Source of the DNA: Crocinitomicaceae bacterium
Lineage (GTDB): Bacteria; Bacteroidota; Bacteroidia; Flavobacteriales_D; Crocinitomicaceae
Direction of reading: 5' to 3'
NCBI GenBank assembly: GCA_020436025.1
Contig: JAGQYP010000003.1
Location: forward strand, 1-64,000
DNA length: 64,000 bases
Each line of letters begins with the position of its first letter. Positions within the stretch are counted from its first letter, which is position 1. Of this stretch, positions 1 to 8,304 are shown piece by piece. The notes under the pieces were generated by a model, which saw nothing but the letters and a program-made list of their open reading frames with translations, made no database searches and was not told where the DNA came from. The position numbers and the translations under genes are program-made.

Positions 1-1
1 A

Positions 2-76
2 GTTTCTTTGGGACTTTACCTGAACTGTAAAAAGAAGCCTAAAGGATTTAGAACTATTTCTTGTCCTTCCTTCTAA
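2..76 (+). CDS. C-terminal end of a truncated protein, possibly PorV
   Basis: An open frame enters from the window edge and stops with TAA at 74-76, leaving 24 residues. The first part alternates hydrophobic and small residues (VSLGLYLN), as in the last strand of an outer-membrane beta-barrel, followed by a basic, cysteine-containing tail. In Flavobacterium the gene upstream of gldJ is, as I recall, porV, an outer-membrane barrel of the type 9 secretion system, so PorV is the most likely identity. This is inferred from context; the fragment is too short to prove homology. Confidence 0.35.
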   Translation, partial: VSLGLYLNCKKKPKGFRTISCPSF

Positions 77-162
77 AAAAGTGTGTAACCAATTAAAAAG
101 ACTTCGTTATTGGAATAATTGAAGCAAGAATATTGAGGAAAATTGAATTTAAATACAATAAA

Positions 163-2217
163 ATGAAAAACCTGAAAATGATCGCTGTTGTTGCAGCGGC
201 AGTGTTTGTTGCTAGTTGTGGTAGAGAAAGGTCTGGTTCTACAGGTTGGGAATATAATAACCCAAAAAATGGTGGGTTTCAAAAAGTTCCTTACATAGAC
301 CAGGAGACGGGCCCCGGATTGGTTTTTATTCAAGGTGGTACATTTACCATGGGTAGAGCCGAACAAGATGTGATGTATGACTGGAATAACGTTCCTCGAA
401 GAGTAACGGTTTCTTCCTTTTATATGGATCAGTTTGAGGTAACCAACTTTTATTGGTGTGAATACCTTTATTGGGTAAAAAGAACCTACACAACTTATCC
501 AATGGTATACAAAAATGCTCTTCCAGACACGAATAGCTGGAGATCTAAATTAGGTTTTAACGAAGCTTATGTGGAGTACTATCTAAGACATCCAGCGTAT
601 AGAGATTATCCTGTAGTTGGAGTTTCTTGGTTACAAGCTAATGACTTCTGTAAGTGGAGAACGGATAGAGTGAATGAGTTTATCTTGATTAGAGAGGGTA
701 TCTTGAACTTAAATCCATTCCAAGAAGATGATCCATTTACTACAGATGCTTTTATGGCAGGTCAGTATGACAACGAGATTAATCAGTTAATGCCAGATCT
801 AGATCCTGCAAAAGGTGCTGGTGGAACTAAAAGAAAAGATTTGGGAACAAGAATTCCAAGAACTGCTGATGGGATTTTACTTCCAAGATATAGGCTACCA
901 ACCGAAGCTGAGTGGGAATTTGCTTACTACGGCTTAGTAGGTAACCTTCAAAACGAAGGGTCTGAAGTTATTACTGACAGAAGACTTTACCCTTGGGATG
1001 GTCACTGGGTAAGACAAGATGATCAGAAATTCCAAGGACAAATTAGAGCGAACTTTGTAAGAGGACGAGGTGACTATATGGGAGTTGCTGGTCAGTTAAA
1101 TGATAACGCAGATATTACTGCTCCTGTTATGGCATATTGGCCAAACGATTATGGTCTTTACCATATGGCTGGAAACGTATCTGAATGGGTGATGGATGTT
1201 TATCGACCATTGTCGCATGAAGATTTTGATGAATTCAGACCATTCAGAGGAAACGTTTTCAAAACTAAAGTTCTGAATAATGCTGGTGAAATTGATGATA
1301 AGAATACTATTACTCTTTATGATGTTCACGGAATCAAAGAATATTTAAACCAATTTGAAAGAATCAGATATCAAAGACTTACTGGTAGCGAATTTGCACC
1401 ACAAGAAGTTCATGATACTTCTTTCTTTCAAACTCCTTATGGAACACAAATTAATTCTCACATCAGAACATCTAATCCTGTAGAGAATGGATACCCACCA
1501 GATCAATATTATTTATCTCAAAATAGAAGATTGGATTCTCTTGAGAAATATGTGTTGTACCGGGTAAATGATGTTGTAAACAGAGCAATTGACTTAAAAG
1601 ATAAGAAGTACTATATCGAAGCTTCTCAGTTAATTCAAGACGAAATCTTCGATGGTATTTTCATCGATGAAGCGTTGAGAGACTCATTGGATTACGAATA
1701 TTCTTTAGATATCGTTCCTATGCTTAGATCAGGTATCTCTGAGTTCATTGTGAACACTCCTGGTAGATTGAAATGGAGAGAGGTAACTGCTGAAGAAAAT
1801 ATCAACAGAAGAAATTACAAGCATTCAAATTATATTGATCATTTGGATGGTGATGTTGAATATTCATTGGAATATAATGATGACAAATATCGAGAATCTG
1901 TTAACCAAGGTGTCAGAAACGTTGATATTGTCATGTATCAAGATGAATATGAAAAAGTAAACCTTCAAGGGAACGACATTAAAACTGCTTCCAATGATTA
2001 TGGACATCCAGAATGGCCTACAACTTTGATCTCTGACAGGTCAAGAGTATATAAAGGTGGTTCTTGGGCTGACAGAGCATATTGGTTGGTAGGTTCAAAC
2101 AGAAGATACCTAGAAGAAGAAATGTCCACTTGCACTATCGGATTTAGATGTGCAATGCACAGAGTTGGTTCTCCTTACGGACTTGGAAAAGGAGGAGGAA
2201 GAACTAGCACTAGATAG
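163..2217 (+). CDS. gldJ: Gliding motility / type 9 secretion lipoprotein, GldJ-like
   Basis: The 684-residue protein starts at ATG 163; an in-frame TTG at 133 lies upstream but lacks a signal sequence. Residues 1-18 are a lipoprotein signal ending in VAS followed by Cys19, so the protein should be anchored to a membrane. A formylglycine-generating-enzyme (SUMF1) fold starts near residue 52 (GGTFTMG) and continues through MAGNVSEW near 340. It is interrupted by about 270 residues and resumes with KGGSWADRAYW and GFRCAM near 630-680. This split fold is characteristic of GldJ/GldK, which are structural partners of gliding and type 9 secretion rather than enzymes. It is longer than Flavobacterium johnsoniae GldJ (about 560 residues). 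A terminator follows and then murF, a gene order I recall from other Flavobacteriia. GldK is the main alternative. Confidence 0.8.
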   Translation: MKNLKMIAVVAAAVFVASCGRERSGSTGWEYNNPKNGGFQKVPYIDQETGPGLVFIQGGTFTMGRAEQDVMYDWNNVPRRVTVSSFYMDQFEVTNFYWCEYLYWVKRTYTTYPMVYKNALPDTNSWRSKLGFNEAYVEYYLRHPAYRDYPVVGVSWLQANDFCKWRTDRVNEFILIREGILNLNPFQEDDPFTTDAFMAGQYDNEINQLMPDLDPAKGAGGTKRKDLGTRIPRTADGILLPRYRLPTEAEWEFAYYGLVGNLQNEGSEVITDRRLYPWDGHWVRQDDQKFQGQIRANFVRGRGDYMGVAGQLNDNADITAPVMAYWPNDYGLYHMAGNVSEWVMDVYRPLSHEDFDEFRPFRGNVFKTKVLNNAGEIDDKNTITLYDVHGIKEYLNQFERIRYQRLTGSEFAPQEVHDTSFFQTPYGTQINSHIRTSNPVENGYPPDQYYLSQNRRLDSLEKYVLYRVNDVVNRAIDLKDKKYYIEASQLIQDEIFDGIFIDEALRDSLDYEYSLDIVPMLRSGISEFIVNTPGRLKWREVTAEENINRRNYKHSNYIDHLDGDVEYSLEYNDDKYRESVNQGVRNVDIVMYQDEYEKVNLQGNDIKTASNDYGHPEWPTTLISDRSRVYKGGSWADRAYWLVGSNRRYLEEEMSTCTIGFRCAMHRVGSPYGLGKGGGRTSTR

Positions 2218-2249
2218 AACACTATTTAAGTCTAAATAATTAGTAAATT

Positions 2250-2279
2250 AATCCCCTGAAAATTCAGGGGATTTTTTTA
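2250..2279 (+). terminator. Rho-independent terminator after gldJ
   Basis: An 11-bp perfect stem (AATCCCCTGAA at 2250-2260 paired with 2263-2273) with a two-base loop is followed by a seven-T run to 2278. The ATG of murF begins on the next base, 2279, so the terminator and the murF start touch. Confidence 0.85.
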
Positions 2280-3559
2280 TGGATAAAATTGAACTATTTG
2301 AGAAGTGCTTGGAATATCGTGTTTCAACGGATACGAGAAAAATAGAAAAAGGAGACTTATTCTTAGCATTAAAGGGTGATAACTTTGACGGAAACCAATA
2401 TTGTGAAACAGCAATAGAACAGGGTGCAGCAATCTGTATTACTGACAATTTAAACATTGCTAATTCCACAAATATTTTTTTTGTTCCTGACGGACTTCAA
2501 TTTTTGCAGGAACTTGCCAATTACAAAAGACAGCGTTTACATATACCCATTATTGGAATAACTGGCAGTAATGGTAAAACAACAAATAAAGAATTAATTC
2601 ATGCCGTTTTATCCACCAGTTTTAATACGTCTGCAACCAAAGGAAATTTAAATAATCACATTGGAGTTCCATTAACTCTTTTAGAAATCCCTAGTGATTG
2701 CGAAATTGCAATTGTTGAAATGGGCGCAAATCAGCCAAATGACATTATTGAACTTTGTGAAATAGCAGAACCAAATTATGGCTTAATAACTAATATTGGC
2801 GCGGCTCATTTAGAAGGTTTTGGTAGTTTAGAAGGAGTTTTGAAAACCAAAAAACAACTATTTGATTTCTTAGGGAAGAACAAGTCAAATACTATTATCT
2901 ACAATGCCGATGATTCTATATTATCCGCGATAATTCCAGATGTGAATCAATTTGGTTTTGGTCAAAATCAGGATTTAAAATCAACTTCAGTAAAGGCTAC
3001 CCCCTTTTTGCAATTTTCATATTCGTATAAAGATTACTCCTCTCCTATTTTACAAACCAACCTTGTTGGAGATTATAATATTAATAACTTCTTGGCTGCC
3101 ATATCTTTTGGAATACTATTTAAGATTCCTTTTGAGAAAATAAATCAAGCTTTAAAGGACTATAAGCCTTCTAACAACAGATCTCAGTTGACAATTACAG
3201 AGCGAAACGAGTTGATCGTAGATTGTTACAATGCCAATCCAACAAGCATGACGGCTGCATTAAAAAATATGTCGCAAATTACAGGTAAAGAGAAAATTTG
3301 CATACTGGGAGACATGCTTGAAATGGGAGCTGAAAGTTCTAAAGAACACCAAAAGATCATTGAATTGGCGAACTCCTATAATCTGCAAACTTATTTTGTC
3401 GGAAAAGAGTTTAAAAAAGAACTGCCAAACTCTTCCAATGTCTATGAAAATACTCACGAACTGATAGAAAATTTAAATCTTTCTGAAATTAAAAACAAGA
3501 TTATCCTTTTGAAGGGGTCTCGTGGTATACAGCTAGAAAAATTAATCGAATATTTATAA
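2279..3559 (+). CDS. murF: UDP-MurNAc-tripeptide--D-Ala-D-Ala ligase MurF
   Basis: MurF joins D-Ala-D-Ala to the UDP-MurNAc tripeptide in the last cytoplasmic step of peptidoglycan precursor synthesis. The 426-residue protein has the expected N-terminal domain (VSTDTRKIEKGDLFLALKG, residues 15-33), the Mur ligase P-loop GSNGKTT at about 96-102, a central domain with NHIGVPLT and VEMGANQPNDI, and a C-terminal domain with DCYNANPTSM and ILGDMLEMG. The length is normal. The start is fixed by the N-terminal domain. There is no room for a leader or ribosome binding site downstream of the gldJ terminator, because the ATG follows its T-run directly. Translation must therefore rely on readthrough from gldJ or on an upstream promoter. 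Confidence 0.95.
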   Translation: MDKIELFEKCLEYRVSTDTRKIEKGDLFLALKGDNFDGNQYCETAIEQGAAICITDNLNIANSTNIFFVPDGLQFLQELANYKRQRLHIPIIGITGSNGKTTNKELIHAVLSTSFNTSATKGNLNNHIGVPLTLLEIPSDCEIAIVEMGANQPNDIIELCEIAEPNYGLITNIGAAHLEGFGSLEGVLKTKKQLFDFLGKNKSNTIIYNADDSILSAIIPDVNQFGFGQNQDLKSTSVKATPFLQFSYSYKDYSSPILQTNLVGDYNINNFLAAISFGILFKIPFEKINQALKDYKPSNNRSQLTITERNELIVDCYNANPTSMTAALKNMSQITGKEKICILGDMLEMGAESSKEHQKIIELANSYNLQTYFVGKEFKKELPNSSNVYENTHELIENLNLSEIKNKIILLKGSRGIQLEKLIEYL

Positions 3560-3560
3560 C

Positions 3561-3596
3561 AAAAAAAGGCTGTCCTCAATAGACAACCTTTTTTTT
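3561..3596. terminator. Bidirectional terminator between murF and tRNA-Gly
   Basis: A stem with one mismatch (AAGGCTGTC against GACAACCTT) is flanked by A7 on the left and T8 on the right. It can therefore end murF on the plus strand and the tRNA-Gly transcript on the minus strand. Confidence 0.7.
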
Positions 3597-3601
3597 CACA
3601 G

Positions 3602-3674
3602 AGCGGGAGACGAGATTCGAACTCGCGACCCTCAGCTTGGAAGGCTGACGCTCTACCAGCTGAGCTACTCCCGC
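3602..3674 (-). tRNA. tRNA-Gly (anticodon TCC)
   Basis: The minus strand folds into a full cloverleaf. The 7-bp acceptor stem is GCGGGAG with CTCCCGC; the D stem is GCTC/GAGC; the anticodon stem is TCAGC/GCTGA around loop CTTCCAA; the T arm is GCGAG TTCGAAT CTCGT. The discriminator is T, and CCA is not encoded. Length is 73 nt. Confidence 0.97.
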
Positions 3675-3758
3675 GCGATTTTCCATTCGGAATACTTCTG
3701 CAATTTTACGCAAAATCTTCAAAAATTATCTAATTTCAGACAAACTTTTTTTAATTGT

Positions 3759-4274
3759 ATGATCATACTTGCAATAATATTTGGCGCCCTGGTCTTTATT
3801 GGATTAATCGGATTCCTTTTTCCTCGTAAAGTCCATGTAGAAAGAACACTAATACTTGACACTTCAATTGAAAAGGTTTGGACTCAAGTTTCGGAACTTG
3901 AAAACTTTGGTTTATGGAATCCATGGGCCAAGAAAGATCCAAATATTGAAATAGAAATTACCGGCACCGGTAAAGGATCGAAATATAAATGGAAAGGAAA
4001 TCGGTCGGTTGGTGAAGGATCTTTAGAAATAACTAATTTAGAACAAAATAGAAAAGTGGATATGGAATTGCTATTTGGCAGAAATCCGAATCCAGCAACA
4101 ACGTCTATTATTCTTCAATCAGAGGGAATCAAAACAAAAATAACCTGGACCATGGATACAGATATGGGCAATAATCCAGCAGGAAGATACATGGGATTAT
4201 TTATGGATAAATTTGTTGGAAAAGATTACGAAATCGGTCTTGAGAACCTGAGAAACGTTTGCGAAAACAACTAA
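3759..4274 (+). CDS. SRPBCC (START-like) family protein with N-terminal membrane anchor
   Basis: The 171-residue protein starts with a hydrophobic segment (residues 1-22) followed by an arginine/lysine pair, probably a membrane anchor. The rest fits the SRPBCC ligand-binding fold: the opening motif VERTLILDTSIEKVWTQVSE, then NFGLWNPWAKKDP, and a C-terminal long helix (GRYMGLFMDKFVG...GLENL). The family contains polyketide cyclase-like and Aha1-like domains that bind hydrophobic ligands, but the specific ligand cannot be read from sequence. It stands alone between tRNA-Gly and the Bat operon. Confidence 0.75.
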   Translation: MIILAIIFGALVFIGLIGFLFPRKVHVERTLILDTSIEKVWTQVSELENFGLWNPWAKKDPNIEIEITGTGKGSKYKWKGNRSVGEGSLEITNLEQNRKVDMELLFGRNPNPATTSIILQSEGIKTKITWTMDTDMGNNPAGRYMGLFMDKFVGKDYEIGLENLRNVCENN

Positions 4275-4396
4275 AGCTAGAACTCTTATTTTATAAGGTT
4301 TTTTAACGGAACACTTAACATTTTTTAACAGGGTTTTACCTTTAAAAAAAGTCGTTTTTTTTGACATTTGTTTACAAACCAAAAACGGTAGAACAA

Positions 4397-5407
4397 ATGG
4401 AAGGAAATTTAGTTGGAACTGAAGGAATCAAAGAAATCAACGAAAAGATTCAGAGAGAAAGTGCTTTCGTAGATCTTTTGACGATGGAGATCCAAAAAGT
4501 GATCGTGGGTCAAAACTACATGGTAGAACGCCTTTTAATTGGATTGTTGGCCGATGGGCACATACTTTTGGAAGGAGTCCCTGGGTTAGCTAAAACACTT
4601 GCCATAAACACCTTATCAAAAGCAGTAGATGCTGACTTCAGCAGAATTCAGTTTACTCCAGATTTATTACCTGCGGATGTTATCGGAACCATGATATTTA
4701 ATCAAAAGAAGGATGAATTCACAGTAAAAAGAGGACCCATTTTCGCAAATTTTATTCTTGCTGATGAGATCAACAGAGCACCAGCGAAAGTGCAATCCGC
4801 TTTACTTGAAGCCATGCAGGAGCGTCAAGTTACTCTTGGAGATACTACCTATAAATTACCTGATCCATTCCTGGTACTTGCAACTCAAAACCCAATAGAG
4901 CAAGAAGGAACTTATCCATTACCTGAAGCACAAGTTGACCGTTTTATGCTTAAGGTATTTTTGGATTACCCGAAAAAGGAAGAGGAAAAACTGATTGTTC
5001 GAGCAAATATTCAAAAAACAGCCTTCCCTACAGCATCAAAAGTTGTTAGCCCAGAGGACATCATTAAAGCAAGAGCGACTGTTCGAGAGGTTTATTTGGA
5101 TGAAAAAATCGAAAATTATATAGTTGATATAGTTCAAGCAACGAGATATCCTGATCAATACGGATTAGGAGATCTGGCCCCATTGATCTCTTTTGGATGT
5201 TCACCAAGAGCAAGTATCAATTTAGCATTAGCTGCCAAAGCCTATGCCTTTATTCAAAGAAGAGGATATGTAATTCCTGAAGATATTAGAGCAATTGCTC
5301 CGGACGTGATGAGACATAGAATTGGGTTGACCTACGAAGCGGACGCAGAAAATGTCACTCAAACTGACATTGTCAATAAGATCCTGAATACAGTTGAAGT
5401 TCCTTAA
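4397..5407 (+). CDS. moxR: MoxR-type AAA+ ATPase
   Basis: This AAA+ ATPase of the MoxR family usually acts as a chaperone for neighbouring VWA-domain proteins. From ATG 4397 it has 336 residues; a TTG at 4361 extends the frame but adds no conserved residues. The Walker A variant GVPGLAKT lies near residue 60, Walker B LADEINRAPAKVQSALLEAM near 120, and sensor TQNPIEQEGTYPLPEAQ and DRFMLKV follow. A C-terminal AAA lid ends with the helices around SPRASINLALAAKAYAF. It is the first gene of the Bat operon, 14 bases upstream of the DUF58 gene, which matches the conserved moxR-DUF58-batABCDE order of Bacteroidota. Confidence 0.93.
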   Translation: MEGNLVGTEGIKEINEKIQRESAFVDLLTMEIQKVIVGQNYMVERLLIGLLADGHILLEGVPGLAKTLAINTLSKAVDADFSRIQFTPDLLPADVIGTMIFNQKKDEFTVKRGPIFANFILADEINRAPAKVQSALLEAMQERQVTLGDTTYKLPDPFLVLATQNPIEQEGTYPLPEAQVDRFMLKVFLDYPKKEEEKLIVRANIQKTAFPTASKVVSPEDIIKARATVREVYLDEKIENYIVDIVQATRYPDQYGLGDLAPLISFGCSPRASINLALAAKAYAFIQRRGYVIPEDIRAIAPDVMRHRIGLTYEADAENVTQTDIVNKILNTVEVP

Positions 5408-5421
5408 AAACTAGATTCATC

Positions 5422-6288
5422 TTGGATACTAAAGAACTTATCAAAAAAGTCAAGCGAATCGAGATCAAGACAAAAGGATTGTCGACGCAGATCTTTTCGG
5501 GAGAATATCATTCGGCCTTTAAAGGGAGAGGTATGGCGTTTAGTGAAGTTCGAGAATATGCCAATGGAGACGAGATTAGAACCATAGACTGGAATGTAAC
5601 TGCCCGATTTAATGATCCCTATGTCAAAGTGTTTGAGGAAGAAAGAGAATTGACGGTAATTTTATTGATTGATTTATCTGGATCTTCGGATTTCGGTACA
5701 CTCGAAAAAACCAAAAGAGAAATGATTACCGAAATAGCGGCGGTTCTTGGATTCTCAGCCATGTCTAACAATGACAAAATTGGAGCTGTGTTTTTCACCG
5801 ACAAAGTTGAGAAATTCATTAGTCCAGGTAAAGGGAGATCTCATGTATTAAGAATTGTAAGAGAATTAATTGAATTTCAGCCGGAACATCACGGAACAAA
5901 TATTAAAGAGGCTTTACGCTTTTTTACAAATACTGTCAAGAAAAGATCTATCGCATTCTTGATTTCTGATTTTGATGACCATGGATTCGATGATTCCATC
6001 AAGATTGTCAATAGAAAACATGATTTAATTGCTTTACGAGTGCATGATAAAGCAGAAAAAGAGCTTCCTAAATTAGGGTTTTTAAAAATTGAAGATCCTG
6101 AAACAAAAAAATGGAAATGGGTGAATACTTTCTCCTCAAACGTTAGGCAAAAATATGCTGACGCTTATGTACGAAGAGAAAATGAAATATTGGAAAAATT
6201 AAGAAAATCAGGTGTTGATTCTGCCAATATTGCCACCAACGAATCTTATGTTAAACCCTTAATGCAATTATTCAAGAAAAGAGTATAA
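5422..6288 (+). CDS. DUF58 domain protein (VWA-like)
   Basis: The 288-residue protein starts at TTG 5422. It carries the DUF58 signature GRGMAFSEVREYANGDEIRTIDWNVTAR (split here: GRGMAFSEVREY, then GDEIRTIDWN, residues 36-62) followed by a VWA-like Rossmann core with LIDLSGSSDFG (MIDAS-type DxSxS) near 85. Proteins of this family are encoded next to MoxR and are thought to be its partners. The stop overlaps the next ATG by one base (TAATG), so the two genes are translationally coupled. No membrane segments are visible, unlike the DUF58 proteins of many other phyla. Confidence 0.9.
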   Translation: MDTKELIKKVKRIEIKTKGLSTQIFSGEYHSAFKGRGMAFSEVREYANGDEIRTIDWNVTARFNDPYVKVFEEERELTVILLIDLSGSSDFGTLEKTKREMITEIAAVLGFSAMSNNDKIGAVFFTDKVEKFISPGKGRSHVLRIVRELIEFQPEHHGTNIKEALRFFTNTVKKRSIAFLISDFDDHGFDDSIKIVNRKHDLIALRVHDKAEKELPKLGFLKIEDPETKKWKWVNTFSSNVRQKYADAYVRRENEILEKLRKSGVDSANIATNESYVKPLMQLFKKRV

Positions 6289-7274
6289 TGAGAAGTATTT
6301 TCCTTACAATATTCATTTTTTGGATGGCTCAATTTGCTTTTTCTCAAACAAATGTCAAAGCAAGTGTCGAACGAAATTCCATGCGTTTAGGGGAGCAAAC
6401 TACACTTAAAGTGCGCGTAAACTTGTCACTGGAAGATAGTTTAGCGGTAGTGAAATTTCCAATAAATGAAGAATTAATTCCTGTTGAAAGAGTAGATACT
6501 CCAATGACAGCATCTTTTGAAGTTGTTGAATTTTACCTAGATACGCTTAAGGATATAAATTCAGGAATGTTGAGCTATGAGAAAAATTACATCATCACTT
6601 CTTGGGATACAGGAGTTTTTGTGATAGACTCCATGAAAGTTCTTATTGACGACTCTGTTTTATTTACTAACTCTACTTTTCTACAGATCGGAGATGTACC
6701 TGTAGACACCACGAAAGATATTGTGGATATAAAGGATATCTATTCTGAAGAAGGATCAGAAAAAGATGCACAAAATGACCAATCTTGGTGGAGTAAAAAT
6801 TGGATTTGGATTACTATAACATGCGTTCTACTTCTAGCTGCTTTCTTTGGATGGTTTTTCTATTTCAGAAAAGGGAAGGAAGTTATTGAAGTTAAAGCTA
6901 AGCTACCGGCGCATCAAATTGCTTTACAACGCTTAAGTAGTTTGAAGAAAAAAGATCTGATCAAAAAGGGGCTTGAAAAAGAATATTACTCTGAGATTAC
7001 TGATATTATAAGAGTTTATTTAGAAGATAGATACAGTATTCATGCATTGGAATTGACCTCTAATGAGATTATTAATCGCCTGAAATTTGAAAATATTTCT
7101 CCTGATGACAAATTTATTTTGAAAGAGATATTTCAGACATCCGACCTGGTAAAATTTGCAAAATTAAAACCTTCTGAAATGGACAATGAAAACACTTTGT
7201 TCAAAGCAGAAGAATTTGTTCGACACACAAAATTTATTGAAGAATTCAAAGATGGAATAGATTCTAATGAATGA
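6288..7274 (+). CDS. BatD-like membrane protein of the Bat operon
   Basis: The 328-residue protein has a signal peptide (residues 1-19, ending FAFSQ) and a periplasmic beta-rich region (NVKASVERNSMRLGEQTTLKV; about 20-160) like the first domain of BatD proteins. A transmembrane helix follows (about 172-190, WIWITITCVLLLAAFFGWFF), then a cytoplasmic helical domain with ITDIIRVYLEDRYSIHALE and FAKLKPSEMDN. The tail resembles the C-terminal domain of BatD encoded later in the same operon (compare MARYAPIDQ there). It looks like a shortened BatD paralogue. It lies between the DUF58 gene and batA and overlaps batA by eight bases. Function unknown; envelope role inferred from the operon. Confidence 0.75.
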   Translation: MRSIFLTIFIFWMAQFAFSQTNVKASVERNSMRLGEQTTLKVRVNLSLEDSLAVVKFPINEELIPVERVDTPMTASFEVVEFYLDTLKDINSGMLSYEKNYIITSWDTGVFVIDSMKVLIDDSVLFTNSTFLQIGDVPVDTTKDIVDIKDIYSEEGSEKDAQNDQSWWSKNWIWITITCVLLLAAFFGWFFYFRKGKEVIEVKAKLPAHQIALQRLSSLKKKDLIKKGLEKEYYSEITDIIRVYLEDRYSIHALELTSNEIINRLKFENISPDDKFILKEIFQTSDLVKFAKLKPSEMDNENTLFKAEEFVRHTKFIEEFKDGIDSNE

Positions 7275-8304
7275 TGTAAGATTCGATATCGACTTTTGGA
7301 ATTATTTTTTCGCTGAAAAAGAAGCACTTTGGTTGCTCATCCTTTTAGCGCCATTGATCGCTTATTATATCTATAAAACCTTGGATCCTAAAAGATCTGT
7401 TCAGTTGAGTTCCAATGAAAACCTTGTTACTGATGATCTCTTTTCCAAGCTCCTACCCTATTTAAAATATCTGAATTTTGCTTTCTTAATTTTTGGGTTA
7501 GCCTTTCTCATTATTGCCATGGCGCGCCCGCAAGACAAAAGCGATGCCGAGGAATATTCCAAAAAATTTCAAGAGGGAATTGACATTATGATTACCATGG
7601 ACGTATCAGGTTCGATGCTAGCTGAAGACTTTACTCCCAACAGACTAGAAGCTGGAAAACAAGTAGGACTTGATTTTGTCGATTCGCGTCCTAATGATCG
7701 AATTGGTCTAGTGGTTTACGAAGGAGAAGCTTATACTAAATGTCCGTTAACAAATGACCACAGTGTTTTAAGAAAGTTATTTAGTGAAGTTCGAACTGGA
7801 CTTGTAGATGGAGGAACTGCCATAGGTACTGGTTTGGCCGTTGCAGTGAACAATTTAAGAGATACAACTAGAAAAAGTAGAGTTATCATTTTATTAACCG
7901 ATGGAGTGGATTCTGGCGGAGAAATCGATCCAAAAACAGCTGCCAGTATTGCCAAATCCTTTGGAGTTCGAGTTTATACAATTGGTGTGGGGACAAATGG
8001 ATTTGCTGTAATGCCAGTGCACACTCCCCTTGGACTAGTAAAACAAAGAGTTCAAGTGGAAATTGATGAAGACATTCTAAAATACATAGCCAACTCTACA
8101 GGAGGGAAATATTTTAGGGCAACTGATGAAAATAAGTTATCTCAAATCTTCCAGGAAATTGATGAAATGGAGAAATCCAGAACTAAGGTTTTAGAATACA
8201 AAGTAGATCCTCCGGAACGTTTCCACGGATTCCTCTTGTATGGAATCATTTTGTTACTCGCAAATTTCACATTAACCAATACCCTGTTTAGATCAATAAA
8301 ATAA
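7267..8304 (+). CDS. batA: VWA-domain membrane protein BatA
   Basis: The 345-residue protein has two N-terminal membrane helices (about 18-34 and 70-88), a VWA domain with intact MIDAS motif MDVSGSM (near 110) and conserved TDG (LLTDGVDSGG near 208), and a C-terminal membrane helix (about 322-340). This is the BatA layout known from Bacteroides fragilis, where the Bat locus was linked to aerotolerance; in other genomes the role is broader envelope stress. The ATG overlaps the upstream stop by eight bases and the stop overlaps batB ATG (TAATG). Confidence 0.92.
   Translation: MNDVRFDIDFWNYFFAEKEALWLLILLAPLIAYYIYKTLDPKRSVQLSSNENLVTDDLFSKLLPYLKYLNFAFLIFGLAFLIIAMARPQDKSDAEEYSKKFQEGIDIMITMDVSGSMLAEDFTPNRLEAGKQVGLDFVDSRPNDRIGLVVYEGEAYTKCPLTNDHSVLRKLFSEVRTGLVDGGTAIGTGLAVAVNNLRDTTRKSRVIILLTDGVDSGGEIDPKTAASIAKSFGVRVYTIGVGTNGFAVMPVHTPLGLVKQRVQVEIDEDILKYIANSTGGKYFRATDENKLSQIFQEIDEMEKSRTKVLEYKVDPPERFHGFLLYGIILLLANFTLTNTLFRSIK

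Noticed and set aside
4361..4396. Upstream TTG start for moxR
   Set aside because: It would add residues that do not belong to the family, and an ATG is available at 4397.
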